NCBI GenBank assembly: GCA_001310555.1
Contig: BAXO01000039.1
Coordinates: 1-48,863 of the forward strand
Origin: Bacillus sp. JCM 19058
GTDB taxonomy: Bacteria; Bacillota; Bacilli; Bacillales_H; Bacillaceae_D
Length of the DNA: 48,863 nucleotides
Reading direction: 5' to 3'
The number at the start of each line of letters is the position of its first letter. The stretch's first letter is position 1. The notes under the pieces are model-generated. The model worked only from the letters and a program-made list of their open reading frames with translations, searched no databases and was not told the DNA's origin. Of this stretch, positions 21,071 to 31,659 are shown piece by piece. The position numbers and the translations under genes were made by a program.

Positions 21071-23971
21071 ATGTCGGAGCAAGTCATTTATGGGACGTTA
21101 ATTAAAGAAATAGCCGGTGCAGAACGGTTGGCGCAAGCGGAAAAGCGACAAACCGGCGGGAAGCCGGTCTTTTATTTGCTGCCTTCTTCGGCATTGTTAC
21201 AAGGTGCGAGAAAGAAAGTCTCGACAATTAACATCGCGACATTCGATGATCTGGCCACTTATGTACTCACACAAGAAAAAGATTCGATGATTTTTTTTAG
21301 CTGAACACGAACGAACGCTACTTTTTCAGCATTTTATTGAGACAAGCTGGGAGCAATCGTCTGATAACAATAGGAAATCTAAAGGATACGCTGATACTTA
21401 TAGTCAATGGAAAAGGCTCGGTCTATCCATAGACGAGCTTCCTTCATCATTGTCCGCTCTTCAACCGCTGTTTGCGCACTATGAGGAGGAGATTGTTCGG
21501 TTTCAACGTCTTCTCGATCCCGACAATCGTATCCTTTATGCCATTGAGCACTTAACCAATACCGTTTCTGAAATCGCTGCCGTTATCGTTGATGGTTTTT
21601 ATGATTTTACCCCTCTGCAATATCAGTTCATTCAAGCCTTAAAGCAGGCTGGAATTCCGATCGAAGTCTATTTACCAGCCGATCGTAATTTTGCCGTCAT
21701 TGATGACACATTTCGAGATTTACGGGATATCGGCTTTACTTCTCGTTATGAGCCATATAATAGTGAGCCAACAGTTAAGGAATATACGATTGCCGCAGCT
21801 ACTACCGAGCACGAACAGTGGCAAGGACTGCTAAGAGACATAGCTTTGTCCTACTATCGGTACGAGGAAATTGCGGTCGTTTTTGCCAATGAAGGGAAAG
21901 AAAAAGAGGCGTTTATTCATGTCGCGGAGCAGGCGGGTGTTCCTTTAAATAGCGCCAAAAAAACGAAAGCTGCAAAACACTCGGATTTACCGCTTTTTGT
22001 CCGCGATTTTAAAGGGGAGCCCTTTTACAGAAACAAAGTGGGAACGTCTTCCATTTATCGAACAGCTTCTCGGTGTCTTCTTTCATTCCGGTCTTCAGTT
22101 CATGAGGTTAAAGCAGAATTATATTCAAACAGGCAAATTAAACGATAAATCGCTGGACGAACTGCTAGAGCAAATCGTCGCCTTCCGCTGGAAGAAAAAT
22201 GATACGTTCAGCAACTATCTATTAAGCTTAAAGGAATGGCTACTTTCTTTTCAGTTGAAAGACTATTGGCAGGAAAAAAATGAAAAATGAAACCGAGACG
22301 AATGCCTTGCAGGAAATGGCGATGGAAATAAGGGCGTACGAGGAACTGCTGAAGCAAATCGCCGAGCTCGCTAGTCAATTAAACGAGCGCGGCTTCATTT
22401 ATTCACAAATGAAACTTGTTTTTTTTCAGGAATGGTTTCAGGAATTAGGCTCCCGTATTCAATTATTCGAAGGACGCGGCTCAAGAAAAGGTCTCTCTCT
22501 TTTTTTTCGATGAGAGACGCCGGTCTTTGGACAGGAAAGAAGCTTTATATTGTCAGTATGAACGAAGGCGTTTTTCCGGCTAACCACAGGCTCGGCGGCT
22601 ATGTGCAGGAGCGTGATTTGCTGCATGCCCCGATTCGATACGGCGTCCCGACACAAGCGCACGCCAGTAATAAACAGGAGGCATATTTTCAGCAATTGTT
22701 TTATTTGGCTGAATCAATAACCTTTAGCTATGTTAAAGGACTCGATCCGAATCATCCGTTAATGCCTTCGCCTTATCTCGAGTCGCTACACTTATACGAG
22801 GAAGAGGAGTGGTCATGGGAGCGCCGTCTCAACGCACCTTATGCAATGAATGAGCAGGAACAGCAGCTGCAGCTTGCCTATCATTTAGGAAAGGGAGAAC
22901 AGCTGGAAGCTCTTCCTAATCATATAGCAAAGCTCAAGCAAAATCTCGACAGGCTCCGAACAGGGGAGGAGCGGCTAGATGCTGTTTTTCAGGAGCAGCT
23001 CAAAAGCAATGTTGTTTCGATTACAGCTCTTGAAAGCTATGCACGCTGTCCTTTTCGTTACGCGATGGAGCGAGTTCTCAAAGTCCCTGAACCGAAAGAG
23101 AAGCAGGAAAGAGTGTCTCCCTTAATAATCGGAGACATGGTTCATCAATTAATCGAGTCTTGTTATCGAGAATTGGAAGTCATTGGTAAGCCTTATTCAT
23201 CATTGTCAATGAAAGCGAAGGAAAGAATCCCAGATTTGCTTTTTCAACGCTTTGAAGAGCTATGGGAAGAGATCGAAAAAAAACGCATTCGAGCTGCCAA
23301 GAATAGACGTAGTCTTGCTTAAACGGCAATGGCAGCGGAGGCTCCAACGGTGGTGGCAGGCAGAGCGTCTCCATTTTTGGGACAATGCCGCGCTCGAGTT
23401 GATGAAAATTAAAGAGATGGAAGTCCCTGTGCGTTGGGAAATGCAGTTATCAAATGATGAAAAGCTAGTTTTAGTCGGAAAAATTGACAGGATTGATCAA
23501 AATGAAGACAGCTTCGTCATCTACGATTACAAAACGGGTTATGCCAATTTGAAAATGAAAGAGGAAGTGCAGACGGGCTTGAAGCTTCAGCTTCCCCTTT
23601 ACGCCATTGCTTTACGGAAACAGCTCGAAAAGGAGCAAGGGAAAAAGGTTCAAGCACAAGGGGCATCGTATATATCTATGCGCGATCCGGCCAAGAGGGC
23701 GGGGAACGGCATTTGGCGAACGGAGCATATTGGGAAAGGCTCTTCTTATCTAGTAAGCTCCCGTTGCAGAAATCGGGAGGACGAGCTAGGGACAGAGGCG
23801 TTTCTGGAAAAATACGAGCTTAAACCGCTCATTGAAAAACGATGGAGAGAGATGAGCTCACAGTTTTCGGTTAGGCCGCTCGATTGCTCGAAGCATTGTC
23901 CATATCAAGCCGTTTGTCGTGTAACGGAAGAACAGAAAGAAGCAAAGGGGAGCACGGGAGATGAATTTTAA
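21071..23971 (+). CDS. AddB-like PD-(D/E)XK exonuclease subunit, divergent (five frame breaks)
   Basis: Probable nuclease partner of the helicase encoded next, resembling AddB/RexB of double-strand-break processing complexes. Features: VSMNEGVFPANHR (inactive-helicase core), first cluster Cys in YARCPFRYAMERVL, nuclease motif VGKIDRIDQ then VIYDYKTG, and a terminal CSKHCPYQAVCR, which completes the four-Cys pattern of an AddB-type iron-sulfur clamp. Unlike standard AddB it has no N-terminal GxxGxGKT ATP loop and is shorter (about 965 against about 1160 residues). Breaks: T8 21291-21298, G4 near 22013, A7 22274-22280, T8 22500-22507, A8 23276-23283. AAAGGAGGA precedes ATG 21071. It overlaps the helicase gene by 11 nt. 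Could be a paralogue of the housekeeping addB. Confidence 0.75.
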
Positions 23972-26900
23972 TAAGGAGCAGCTTGAGGCGGTATATAGCG
24001 AAAAGCCGCTCGTCGTCGTTTCGGCTGGGGCTGGCTCAGGAAAAACGAGGGTGCTGACTGAGCGCTTTGTTTATTTGTGTGAGCAAAGGTTCAAGCATGG
24101 CGTCCTTGGCATCGGGGCGTCCGTGCAAGAGATTGTTGCGATCACTTTTACCGAAAAAGCAGCAAGAGAAATGAAGGAACGGATTCGTAAAAGAATTAGA
24201 GAGAAAGCAAATGAAGCCCAAGAACATAAGGAGAAGCAGTATTGGGCAGAACAGATAGAAGCCGTCGATCAGGCCAATATTTCAACCTTTCACAGCTTTT
24301 GTCAGAGGCTGCTCAGTCAGTATGCGATGCTTGCTCAGCTCCCGCCAACGCTCACGATTTTAGACGAGAGTAAGAGCAGACAATTGACGAGAGAAACGCT
24401 CCTGCAGCTCATACGTGAAGTCGGTTTTGTTGAGCGGCTGAGCCGTTTTTTCGCTATATGAGCAAGGACGCGTTCATTTCGACGATAGAAGAGGTTTATG
24501 CGCACATTCGTGAATTTATTGTGGGTGAGCATGCGCTCGAAGACTTTCAAGCATATTCGATGTGGCAGCTACAGCACCAGGTGAAATTGAGCTATCAACA
24601 AGAGCGGATCACCCGCTTTCATGAATCAGCTTTAGCCTGCATCGCAGCATTTCCTTCGACAGACAAGCTTACAAAAGCGCAAAAAGCGCATGTGAAGCGG
24701 CTTTCCAATGCGATACCTGACCTCAATCCCGCCGATACAAACGAGTATATCATACAGGTGAAAGAGCTTATGCCTTCCCGCAGCGATCAAAGGTGGGAGG
24801 AACAAGTACCCTCGTTATATGAGCTTTATGAGCTGGAGTGGAAGCCATTGAAAAAGGAATGGGGGCTGCTTGGCAAAGCTACGGGCGATCCCGATGGTGG
24901 GTTGGATTTGCTCGAGCGCATGATTGCCTTGCTTCAACGCTTTGATCACGCTTATCGTGAACGGAAGCATAACCTCGGTGCACTTGACTTTTCGGATCTG
25001 CAGCAAAAGGCTGTTGCTCTTTTGGAAAATGAGGAAGTAAGAAGCGCGTGTCGTAATCATTATCGCCATATGATGGTCGATGAATTTCAGGATACGAATC
25101 AGCTACAGATGGAAATGCTGAATCGGATAAGACCTGACTATCAATTTATTGTCGGAGATCCGAAGCAGTCGATTTACAGGTTTCGCGGCGCTGACGTCAG
25201 CTTGATGAATGCATACGAGCAAAAAGCTTTGACTGGAGAGCACGGCCATGCCATTGCCATGAATACGAATTATCGGACGTACTCACCGATTATTGAAGCA
25301 GTCAATGCGCTTTTTGCAGAGGTCATGAAGGCAGAAAAGAACGAAGGCTATACGACGCGGTATGATGCCTTCATGCGGGACGGGACTTGGAAAATGTGGA
25401 GGACAAGCGGGTTGAACTGCTAGTAGGAGAAGGAGACGATGATCCACTTGAGCTTATGGCTAATCGGTTAGTCGACATCGTCGCCAATCAGAAAGCCATA
25501 GTATTTCATGAGAATAGCTGGCGCGCTGCCAGATGGAAGGATATCGCGATTTTAATTCCGACGCGAACTCATTTACGGCCGCTGGAACGGGCGCTAGCAG
25601 ATAAAGGTATTCCACATACCATCTACGGTGGCATCGGTTTTTTTTGAACGCCAGGAAATTATCGATTTTTTTAACCGTATTACGCTGGTTGAACCGTCCA
25701 TTCGAAGATCTGTACTTGCTTGCTGTCTTACGCAGTCCATTAATCGGTTTGACCATGAACGATTTTCTTGCGCTTCAGGCGCACGCAAACGAAGAAGGAA
25801 GCCTAAGTCAATTTGTATACTCCTGCCGTGGCGAGCAAGGGGAGCACTTGTCAGAAGCGACGGCTCAAGCTTGTTTACTCATACAGCAATGGCTCGATCG
25901 CTGGGCCCCGCTTCCCGCGAATACGTCACTGGCTGCTGCGCTGAGTAAGCTAGTGGATGAAATCGGATTGCCCCTCCCACTTTTGGCACAAGAAAACGGA
26001 ATCCAAAAGATGAAAAATATCGAAAAGCTGATCGATATCATCGCAGCCGAGCCGCTTACTTCATTGGAAGAGGTACTAGATTTCCTGAATGAACGGATCG
26101 CTGTCAGTGCAAAAGAAGGCGAAGCGGAAAGCGAGCGGCTTGAAGGAGATGCTGTTCAGATTATGACTGTTCATGCCTCGAAGGGATTAGAGTTTCCAAT
26201 CGTCTGTCTGCCCCACATCGACCGAGCAGTTCGCTCCGATCCAGCCAGCATACGCTTTCGTCCTGAACTTGGGATTGTATTCTCATTGGAAGAGGAGTCA
26301 GACTTTGAGCAAAAAGCTGAGACTGTGAGAACACCAGCCTTTAGTATCGCTAAGCAGAAGGCAGATGCAGAAGCAAAAGAGGAAGAGAAGCGATTATTTT
26401 ACGTGGCCATGACGCGAGCAAAGGACTTTGCTTTGTTAGTTGGGAAAGAGTCGTCAGGTAAAAGCTCCTGGTTGGAAATGATTAAGGTAGCGAGTAAGCA
26501 AGGAAAGCTGGAGCAGTGGTTGCTCAACGGAACGAAGCTCAACAACGGAAAAAGCTGGAAAGCTCCCTCCAGTATTATCAGCCTGCCCAGATTTTGTCTA
26601 GGCCGGCAGTGCCTTTAACTTTATCAGTGTCGGAGATCACATCGTTTATCCAGGATCGAGCGGCCTATTATGAGCGTTACATTCTTGGCTTGGAGCAGAC
26701 TTATAAAGGAGGGGGGCAGCATGAGCAGGAAGCTAACTTGAATTCTGCGACGATGGGGACCGTTCTACATCGCGCGTTTGAGCTGCATGATCAAGGCTTT
26801 TCAAAAAAAAGAGGCATTGCATTTTGCCTTTTCTCCGCTGGAGGATGCTAGCTGGGATGAAAAAGACATGGCGATAGCTACTGACTTAATGGATTCCTAC

Positions 26901-27293
26901 TCGGAGAAGATGCGAAGGAGCCTCGGAATCCCCGTTGCGAATGAGTGGTCATTCTCATGCGAGCTGGAAGGTGCAGAAGTGATTGGTGAAATCGATAAAA
27001 TTGTTAAGCGTGATGACGAATATCATATTATTGATTTTAAATCAAACCAGATACGTTATTCTGGCAATGAATTGCTCGAACGCTATAAACCACAGCTGTA
27101 TTTATACCAGCTAGCCTATGAGCAGCTGACCGGAAATCAAGTTGCGAGTACGGCGCTTTATGTGTTAAGAGACAAGAATCAGCCGTTGCATGTATTACAA
27201 TTATCGGAACGAGAAAAGGCCGTATTCAAGGCAGCGGTCAAGGAGCTGGTTTATTTGAAGCAAGTCTCAACTAGTCGTTCAGATTTTGTTTAG
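23961..27293 (+). CDS. AddA-like UvrD-family helicase-nuclease (six frame breaks)
   Basis: Superfamily 1A helicase with a C-terminal PD-(D/E)XK nuclease domain, the architecture of AddA. Walker A SAGAGSGKT at residues 21-29, motif Ia ITFTEKAAREMKERI, STFHSFC, Walker B VDEFQDTNQ, motif III GDPKQSIYRFRGAD, NYRT, motif V MTVHASKGLEFP, motif VI EEKRLFYVAMTRAKD. The nuclease domain has GTVLHRAFE, GEIDKIVK and IIDFKSN. Breaks: T6 24446-24451 (should be 7), near 25393, T8 25638-25645, T7 25666-25672, near 26553, A8 26803-26810. Corrected length about 1110 residues, shorter than B. subtilis AddA (about 1230). The N-terminus is closer to generic UvrD proteins than to B. subtilis AddA. The pair probably resects DNA ends. 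Confidence 0.82.
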
Positions 27294-27379
27294 ATGCAAG
27301 AATCAGTAGCGTTTTTATTAAAAGTCAAGAAATTTCAAATCATCTAGAATTAAACATTACACATTTTATGCAGAAAAAG

Positions 27380-27425
27380 AGGATAGATGAACAGGAATAG
27401 AATACCTATTCATCTATCCTTATTT
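27380..27425. terminator. Bidirectional terminator between the helicase and methyltransferase genes
   Basis: The 12-bp perfect arms AGGATAGATGAA (27380-27391) and complement (27409-27420) are followed by TATTTTAT on the plus strand and by CTTTTTC on the minus strand. The right arm overlaps the 3' end of the convergent methyltransferase gene. Confidence 0.7.
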
Positions 27426-28205
27426 TATAAATTGTTATTTTTTTAACGGCTTCATAAACGATTTGCTGTTTACTATTTGTTGGTTGTTTCCCTTCGATAA
27501 AATTAGCTGAAATAACAATTTTTGAAAAGCCAATTTTCTCCAAAACTAATTTGAACTCCTCAACACCGTACCAACGCAAAGCAAAACGTTGTAATTCAGA
27601 CTGGACAAGTTCTCCTTTACGCCATTTTTCATATTTTACATATGAAACCTTGTATTGGTTAAGAAAATCAAATTCGACAAGTTTCCCTTCCATCGTAATA
27701 ATATCACCATTTGAAGTGTGAAAGGTGGAAGTTCCTTCATATCCTCCAACTTGAAGATTGTCTTCTGGTAAGAAAAGATCGAGTATTAATTTTCCACCGG
27801 TTTCAAGATGCTCATAAAGTTTCTTTATTACTTGGATTGAATCCTCTCGATTTTCAATTAATAAGAAAGAACCAGCAGGAATGATAATAGCTTCGTATTT
27901 GTAGGGTAATGATAATTCCCTTAAATCTGATTGATATAAGCTTGGATTTAACTCGCGTTCTTTACAGCGTTGACGACAAGAAGCTAACATTTCAGCAGAA
28001 TAGTCAACTCCGTCCACATTCAGACCAGCTTCTAAAAGCGGAATGATTACACGTCCGGAACCAACCATTGCTTCCAGAATACGTCCCTTACATTTTTTTA
28101 AGTTTTTCTTGATAAAACTCTAAATCTCCATCGAGTGATTGTCCTACTTTTTTTGGTTAAATCATAAACCTCTGTGCAAAGCTCTCCATAATAACTAAAA
28201 GACAT
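27406..28205 (-). CDS. Class I SAM-dependent methyltransferase (two frame breaks)
   Basis: Cytosolic methyltransferase of about 266 residues. The SAM-binding motif I reads EAMVGSGRVIIPLLEAG followed by VDGVDYS. Motif IV appears as IIIPAGSF and post-motif as LETGGKLILDLFLP. ATG 28205 lies behind GGAGGG and gives MSFSYYGELCTEVYDLTKK. T7 runs on the plus strand at 28148-28154 and 28093-28099 must each be T6 to join this N-terminus to the Rossmann domain. The substrate is unknown; small-molecule methyltransferases of this type are common in Bacillaceae. No operon partner is obvious, and the upstream 320 bases are AT-rich and separate it from the DUF418 gene. Confidence 0.75.
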
Positions 28206-28526
28206 AAATGTTTACCCTCCGTGTTTTGTTTTTTACTGAAGGCAATAATACAAGATTAAGCCTTCAGTACCTCAATTTTGTTTGGATTTACTTTTGAGCT
28301 GACTATCACAAAAATCACTCACTTTCTAAATTTAATGTAATAATTTTAGTTCAAAAGGATAATTTTTATTTTGACTAAATTATTCAGTCTATAAAAGAAT
28401 AAAACCTATAGAAAAATAAAACTTATTCGAAATAGTGTCAAGTCATTTTCATTAGTGGACTGTCACCTGTCAAGACTGGTAAATAATTAAAACACATTGT
28501 AGGCTATTGACAGTCTGTCGCCCCAA
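28206..28526. other. AT-rich intergenic region
   Basis: Contains the methyltransferase leader and probably its promoter, but no clear box pair. Near the DUF418 end, GGACTGTCA (about 28456) and its complement (about 28510) form an 8-9 bp inverted repeat about 45 nt apart, too loose to call a terminator. Confidence 0.35.
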
Positions 28527-29767
28527 TCATTTCACTCTGTTCGTCTGCCATTTTCCATAGGTCAGCGAACGCCACAGCCATTCGCATGGACCAAAGCGAA
28601 AGTGACGCAACCAATATTTGCTGATAACGATTTGAATTGAAAAATGGCACATGATAATAAGAAGGATGCAAAGGCACCCACTTCGCCATACAATCCCACC
28701 CCATAATGATAGAATAATAAGGTACAGACTACCGATTGTAATAAATAATGTGTCAGCGCCATACGCCCTGTATCCTGCAGCGGAGATAACCTTTTGCGCC
28801 ATACATCTTTTTGAAGAAGCAGAAATAAAGTAGTTATATAAAAAATACTCATAGCTGGTCCCGAAATAAGTGCTCCTGCAAAATGCGCATAGTTGTAACC
28901 GCTCTCCATCGCATCCACTTGCGTATGTAAAATGACTTGACCGATTAAGAAAATACCACCTATTAAACCACTGTAGCACCAAGCTCTGCGTAGAAGTCGA
29001 TTGTCGGATTTTAAACGATGAAACCAACTTTTTCGCCATACATAAGCACCCAGCAGGAACATGGCAAATGTCATTGGGATTAATGTTATATTACTCTCCT
29101 GCACCATCGACATATCCACGATACGCTGCTGAAGCATATCCAGATAACTTCCCGAACCGTAAGCATGGTAAGAATCATCAATCAGTTGATGAATCTCCTC
29201 AGCAGGCGGAGCCAGAGGCGGTCCAAACGTGATAATCTGAGGAGCAAATGTGTTCATTGCAATCCAGACAGCTGGAATCACCAGCAAACTGACTGCCCAA
29301 ATCAGCAGTGTTTTTGGCTTACTGTTTCTAAACAGTAAGAGAAAAAAATCCTAATATGGCATAAACAAGTAATATATCACCGAACCAAATGAGATAGCTA
29401 TGGATAAGACCTATTACCAGCAGTATAGAAAGCCTTCTTATATAAAGGATCACACCATTTTTCCCCTTTTGTCTGACACGTTCAAGAAAAATCATAAAAC
29501 CGACTCCAAACAAAAACGAAACATGGAGATAAATTTATAATCGACAAAGAGATAAATCAGTTGTTGTACGACCTGATTCACTCCTCCCTCTGCACCTCCT
29601 CCTTCTAGCATACCGGTATATAAAGATGGGGAAGAAAATAATGATATATTAGCAAGCAAAATTCCAAACAACGCAAACCCGCGCAGAATATCAATTTCTA
29701 TCATTCGTTCCTTCCTTTGGATTGGTGCCGTATGACTCTGATTATTAAGTGGATTTACAGCATTCAT
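28527..29767 (-). CDS. DUF418 (YeiB-like) membrane protein (three frame breaks)
   Basis: Polytopic membrane protein of about 413 residues with around ten hydrophobic segments. The N-terminal IEIDILRGFALFGILLANI is the hallmark of the acyltransferase-3-like YeiB/DUF418 group. The C-terminal DUF418 domain holds TGRMALTHYLLQS, RHFRFGPCEWLWRSLTYGKWQ. ATG 29767 follows AGAGAGG. Breaks lie near 29519 (one T missing; gives FLFGVGFMIFLE), in the A7 run at 29342-29348 (should be A6; gives FFLLLFRN) and near 28664. The biochemical function of the family is unknown. It lies downstream of a TetR gene on the same strand, so is probably that regulator's target. Confidence 0.8.
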
Positions 29768-29930
29768 TTTCCTCACCTCTCTTTATAGAAAGCGTTTTAT
29801 ATTTTCATCAAAAACTCCGGCAATACAAGAAAATAACAAAACCATCCATATAAGATATTTTTAGTCCGGAGCATATCTAAACGTTTGTACATTCCCAAAT
29901 GTTTTATTCACCTTCATTTTTAGAACATCT

Positions 29931-30521
29931 TTATTTCCCGTTTAAAATTGCTTTCCACCCGGCCATCCGAAAGCGTTTCACCGTGTCTATATACGCTATA
30001 GCTTCTTCTTTGGATAAATCATGGTCAACAATTTCATATAAATTGTGAAAGCCTTCTACACAAATAACATGTAAAAATGATCATTTACTTTAACCTCCCA
30101 TTGATCTAAAGCTTTTCTTAGAAACTCCTCCTCTATTTGGCTAATTCGTTAAGATAATTCTCATATTTCGAACCTGTTGAACAGCAGAAAATTAATTTAA
30201 AATCGTCAAAATGGTTATAAATATAGTCAACTATCTTATCAGTGCTATCAAGGGATGTTTTTTTTCTATTGTTTCATTAAGTTCTCCATCTACTTGCTGG
30301 TATATTTGCCGAATGCAGTGTAATAGTTCAGATGCTGACGATTCAATCAACGCATCAAATAAATCTTCTTTATTTTTGAAATGATTATACATTGCCCCTG
30401 TCGTCACATGAGCTTTTTTAGCAATATCACGAAGATTAGAAGAGTGAAACCCTTGATTCAAAAAAGCATTGTGTGCTTCCGATAAAATTCTTTTCCTCGT
30501 TAATTTTGAATTATAACTCAT
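29931..30521 (-). CDS. TetR/AcrR-family transcriptional regulator (three frame breaks)
   Basis: About 196 residues with an N-terminal TetR helix-turn-helix: TRKRILSEAHNAFLNQGF, LRDIAKKAHVTTGAMYNHFKNKEDLF (residues 7-52), then a helical ligand-binding domain. Breaks at the T8 run 30258-30265 (true 6 or 9; continues SLDSTDKIVDYIYNHFDDF), near 30137 (one A missing; AKIEEEFLRKAL) and near 30074 (HFLHVICVEGFHNLYEIVD). The stop is TAA at 29931-29933. The palindrome at 30535-30571, just upstream, is its likely operator, so autoregulation is expected together with control of the DUF418 gene 160 nt downstream. The inducer is unknown. Confidence 0.82.
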
Positions 30522-30534
30522 AAATACCTCCGAA

Positions 30535-30571
30535 TTGATAACATTGTTATGTTTAATAACTATGTTATCAA
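30535..30571. promoter_or_regulatory. Palindromic TetR-type operator
   Basis: Two 16-nt arms (30535-30550 and 30556-30571) are complementary except at one position, around a 5-nt centre. The outer 10 bp, TTGATAACAT, match perfectly. It begins 13 nt upstream of the regulator's start codon. On the minus strand TTGATA could serve as a -35 box with AACAAT 17 nt further as -10, so bound repressor would cover the promoter. Confidence 0.72.
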
Positions 30572-30697
30572 ATTTTACGCTGTTTAGTAAAGGATTTTTT
30601 TTCAGTTTAGAGCATCAATTATCAAAATATTAATATAAACATAAAATGTAAACTAAATTGTTTTTTTCCAAACCATAAAGTGGTAATTCTTATCCCC

Positions 30698-31048
30698 TTA
30701 CTGATGAACAAGAATATTGACTAACTTTCCAAATGGATCTCTTACATAAAAGCGTCGAACTCCCCAGGGTTCCTCGACTGGTCCATACTCAATTGGAATC
30801 TCTGCTTCCTTTATGCGAGTTAATGCTTCTTTGAGATCATCAACTTCAATGGATAGGTCAGGCACTTGTGTCCCAGAACCTCCCTCTGAAAGAAAGCTAA
30901 TTTGAGTTTCCATTTTTTCGTCGGATCCATAAGTTGCAATAAATCCCATATCCATCAGTTGATCAAGTCCAAGTAGCTCTCCGTAAAAGTACGCAGCTTT
31001 TGAAATGTTCTGTGTCTCTATATTGGCAACAATTCGTTTGACCTTCAT
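30698..31048 (-). CDS. VOC-family (glyoxalase/bleomycin-resistance fold) protein
   Basis: Intact 116-residue protein with two beta-alpha-beta-beta-beta modules. It opens KVKRIVANIETQN, has FYGELLGLD (the usual 'FY..LGL' signature) and ends RRFYVRDPFGKLVNILVHQ, where DPFGNxI-type residues and a Glu/His pattern normally bind metal. AGGAGTG precedes ATG 31048. It may be a lyase, dioxygenase or binding/resistance protein; the substrate cannot be assigned. Located between the TetR module and the chemotaxis genes, apparently monocistronic. Confidence 0.8.
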   Translation of the reverse strand: MKVKRIVANIETQNISKAAYFYGELLGLDQLMDMGFIATYGSDEKMETQISFLSEGGSGTQVPDLSIEVDDLKEALTRIKEAEIPIEYGPVEEPWGVRRFYVRDPFGKLVNILVHQ

Positions 31049-31659
31049 CTTTATACACTCCTAAAATTTTGACAGCCATTTTTTATTGCATAGCTAATCT
31101 GGTAACAATTTAATATTTATTATAGTCAAAAATGTAATGAAATTTAGCTTTGACCCTTTTAACATAAAGTGAAAATTCAGGCGCTAAATAACAACCAACC
31201 TGTCCATTATATTTGAAGACGGAAAGGTGATCCATACCATGTATTACCTACTTAAACATTTCAAAATAATTAGCCACCCATTTTTAATGATTTTCTGCAG
31301 TGTATTGTTCCGCAACGATCAGAAGTAGCCCATTTTATTTTTCACTATGAAGCTAAAAAAACTCGTTCGATCGAGCCGATGAAAAGTAAGAAGGGAGACA
31401 TGCTGCTTAAGTCGTGTTAGCAGACCACATTAGGACTGCTTATTTTGTATGCAAAAACGATGATAGAGGCAATGGAATAGCGCGTATTTTCCTATGATAA
31501 AATACCTACAAAGGTTCAAGTATGCTATGATGAAGGAAAATGATCGTTTAAATCTAGCAAATTATGAGTGCATTAGCTTTATAAGACGCCTTGCTGAGCC
31601 TGAAGTGGGCCTACAAAAACAGAATTAATTACATGAATGTCGAGGTGAGTAGTCTCTTG
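31049..31659. other. Intergenic region upstream of cheA
   Basis: Divergent space between the VOC gene and cheA. An open stretch without a start at about 31290-31420 (…EVAHFIFHYEAKKTRS…, ending at TAG) could be the tail of a small frame-broken gene. A partly matched GC-poor stem follows at about 31405-31440. No convincing promoter for cheA was seen, and a SigD-type box was not found. Confidence 0.35.
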
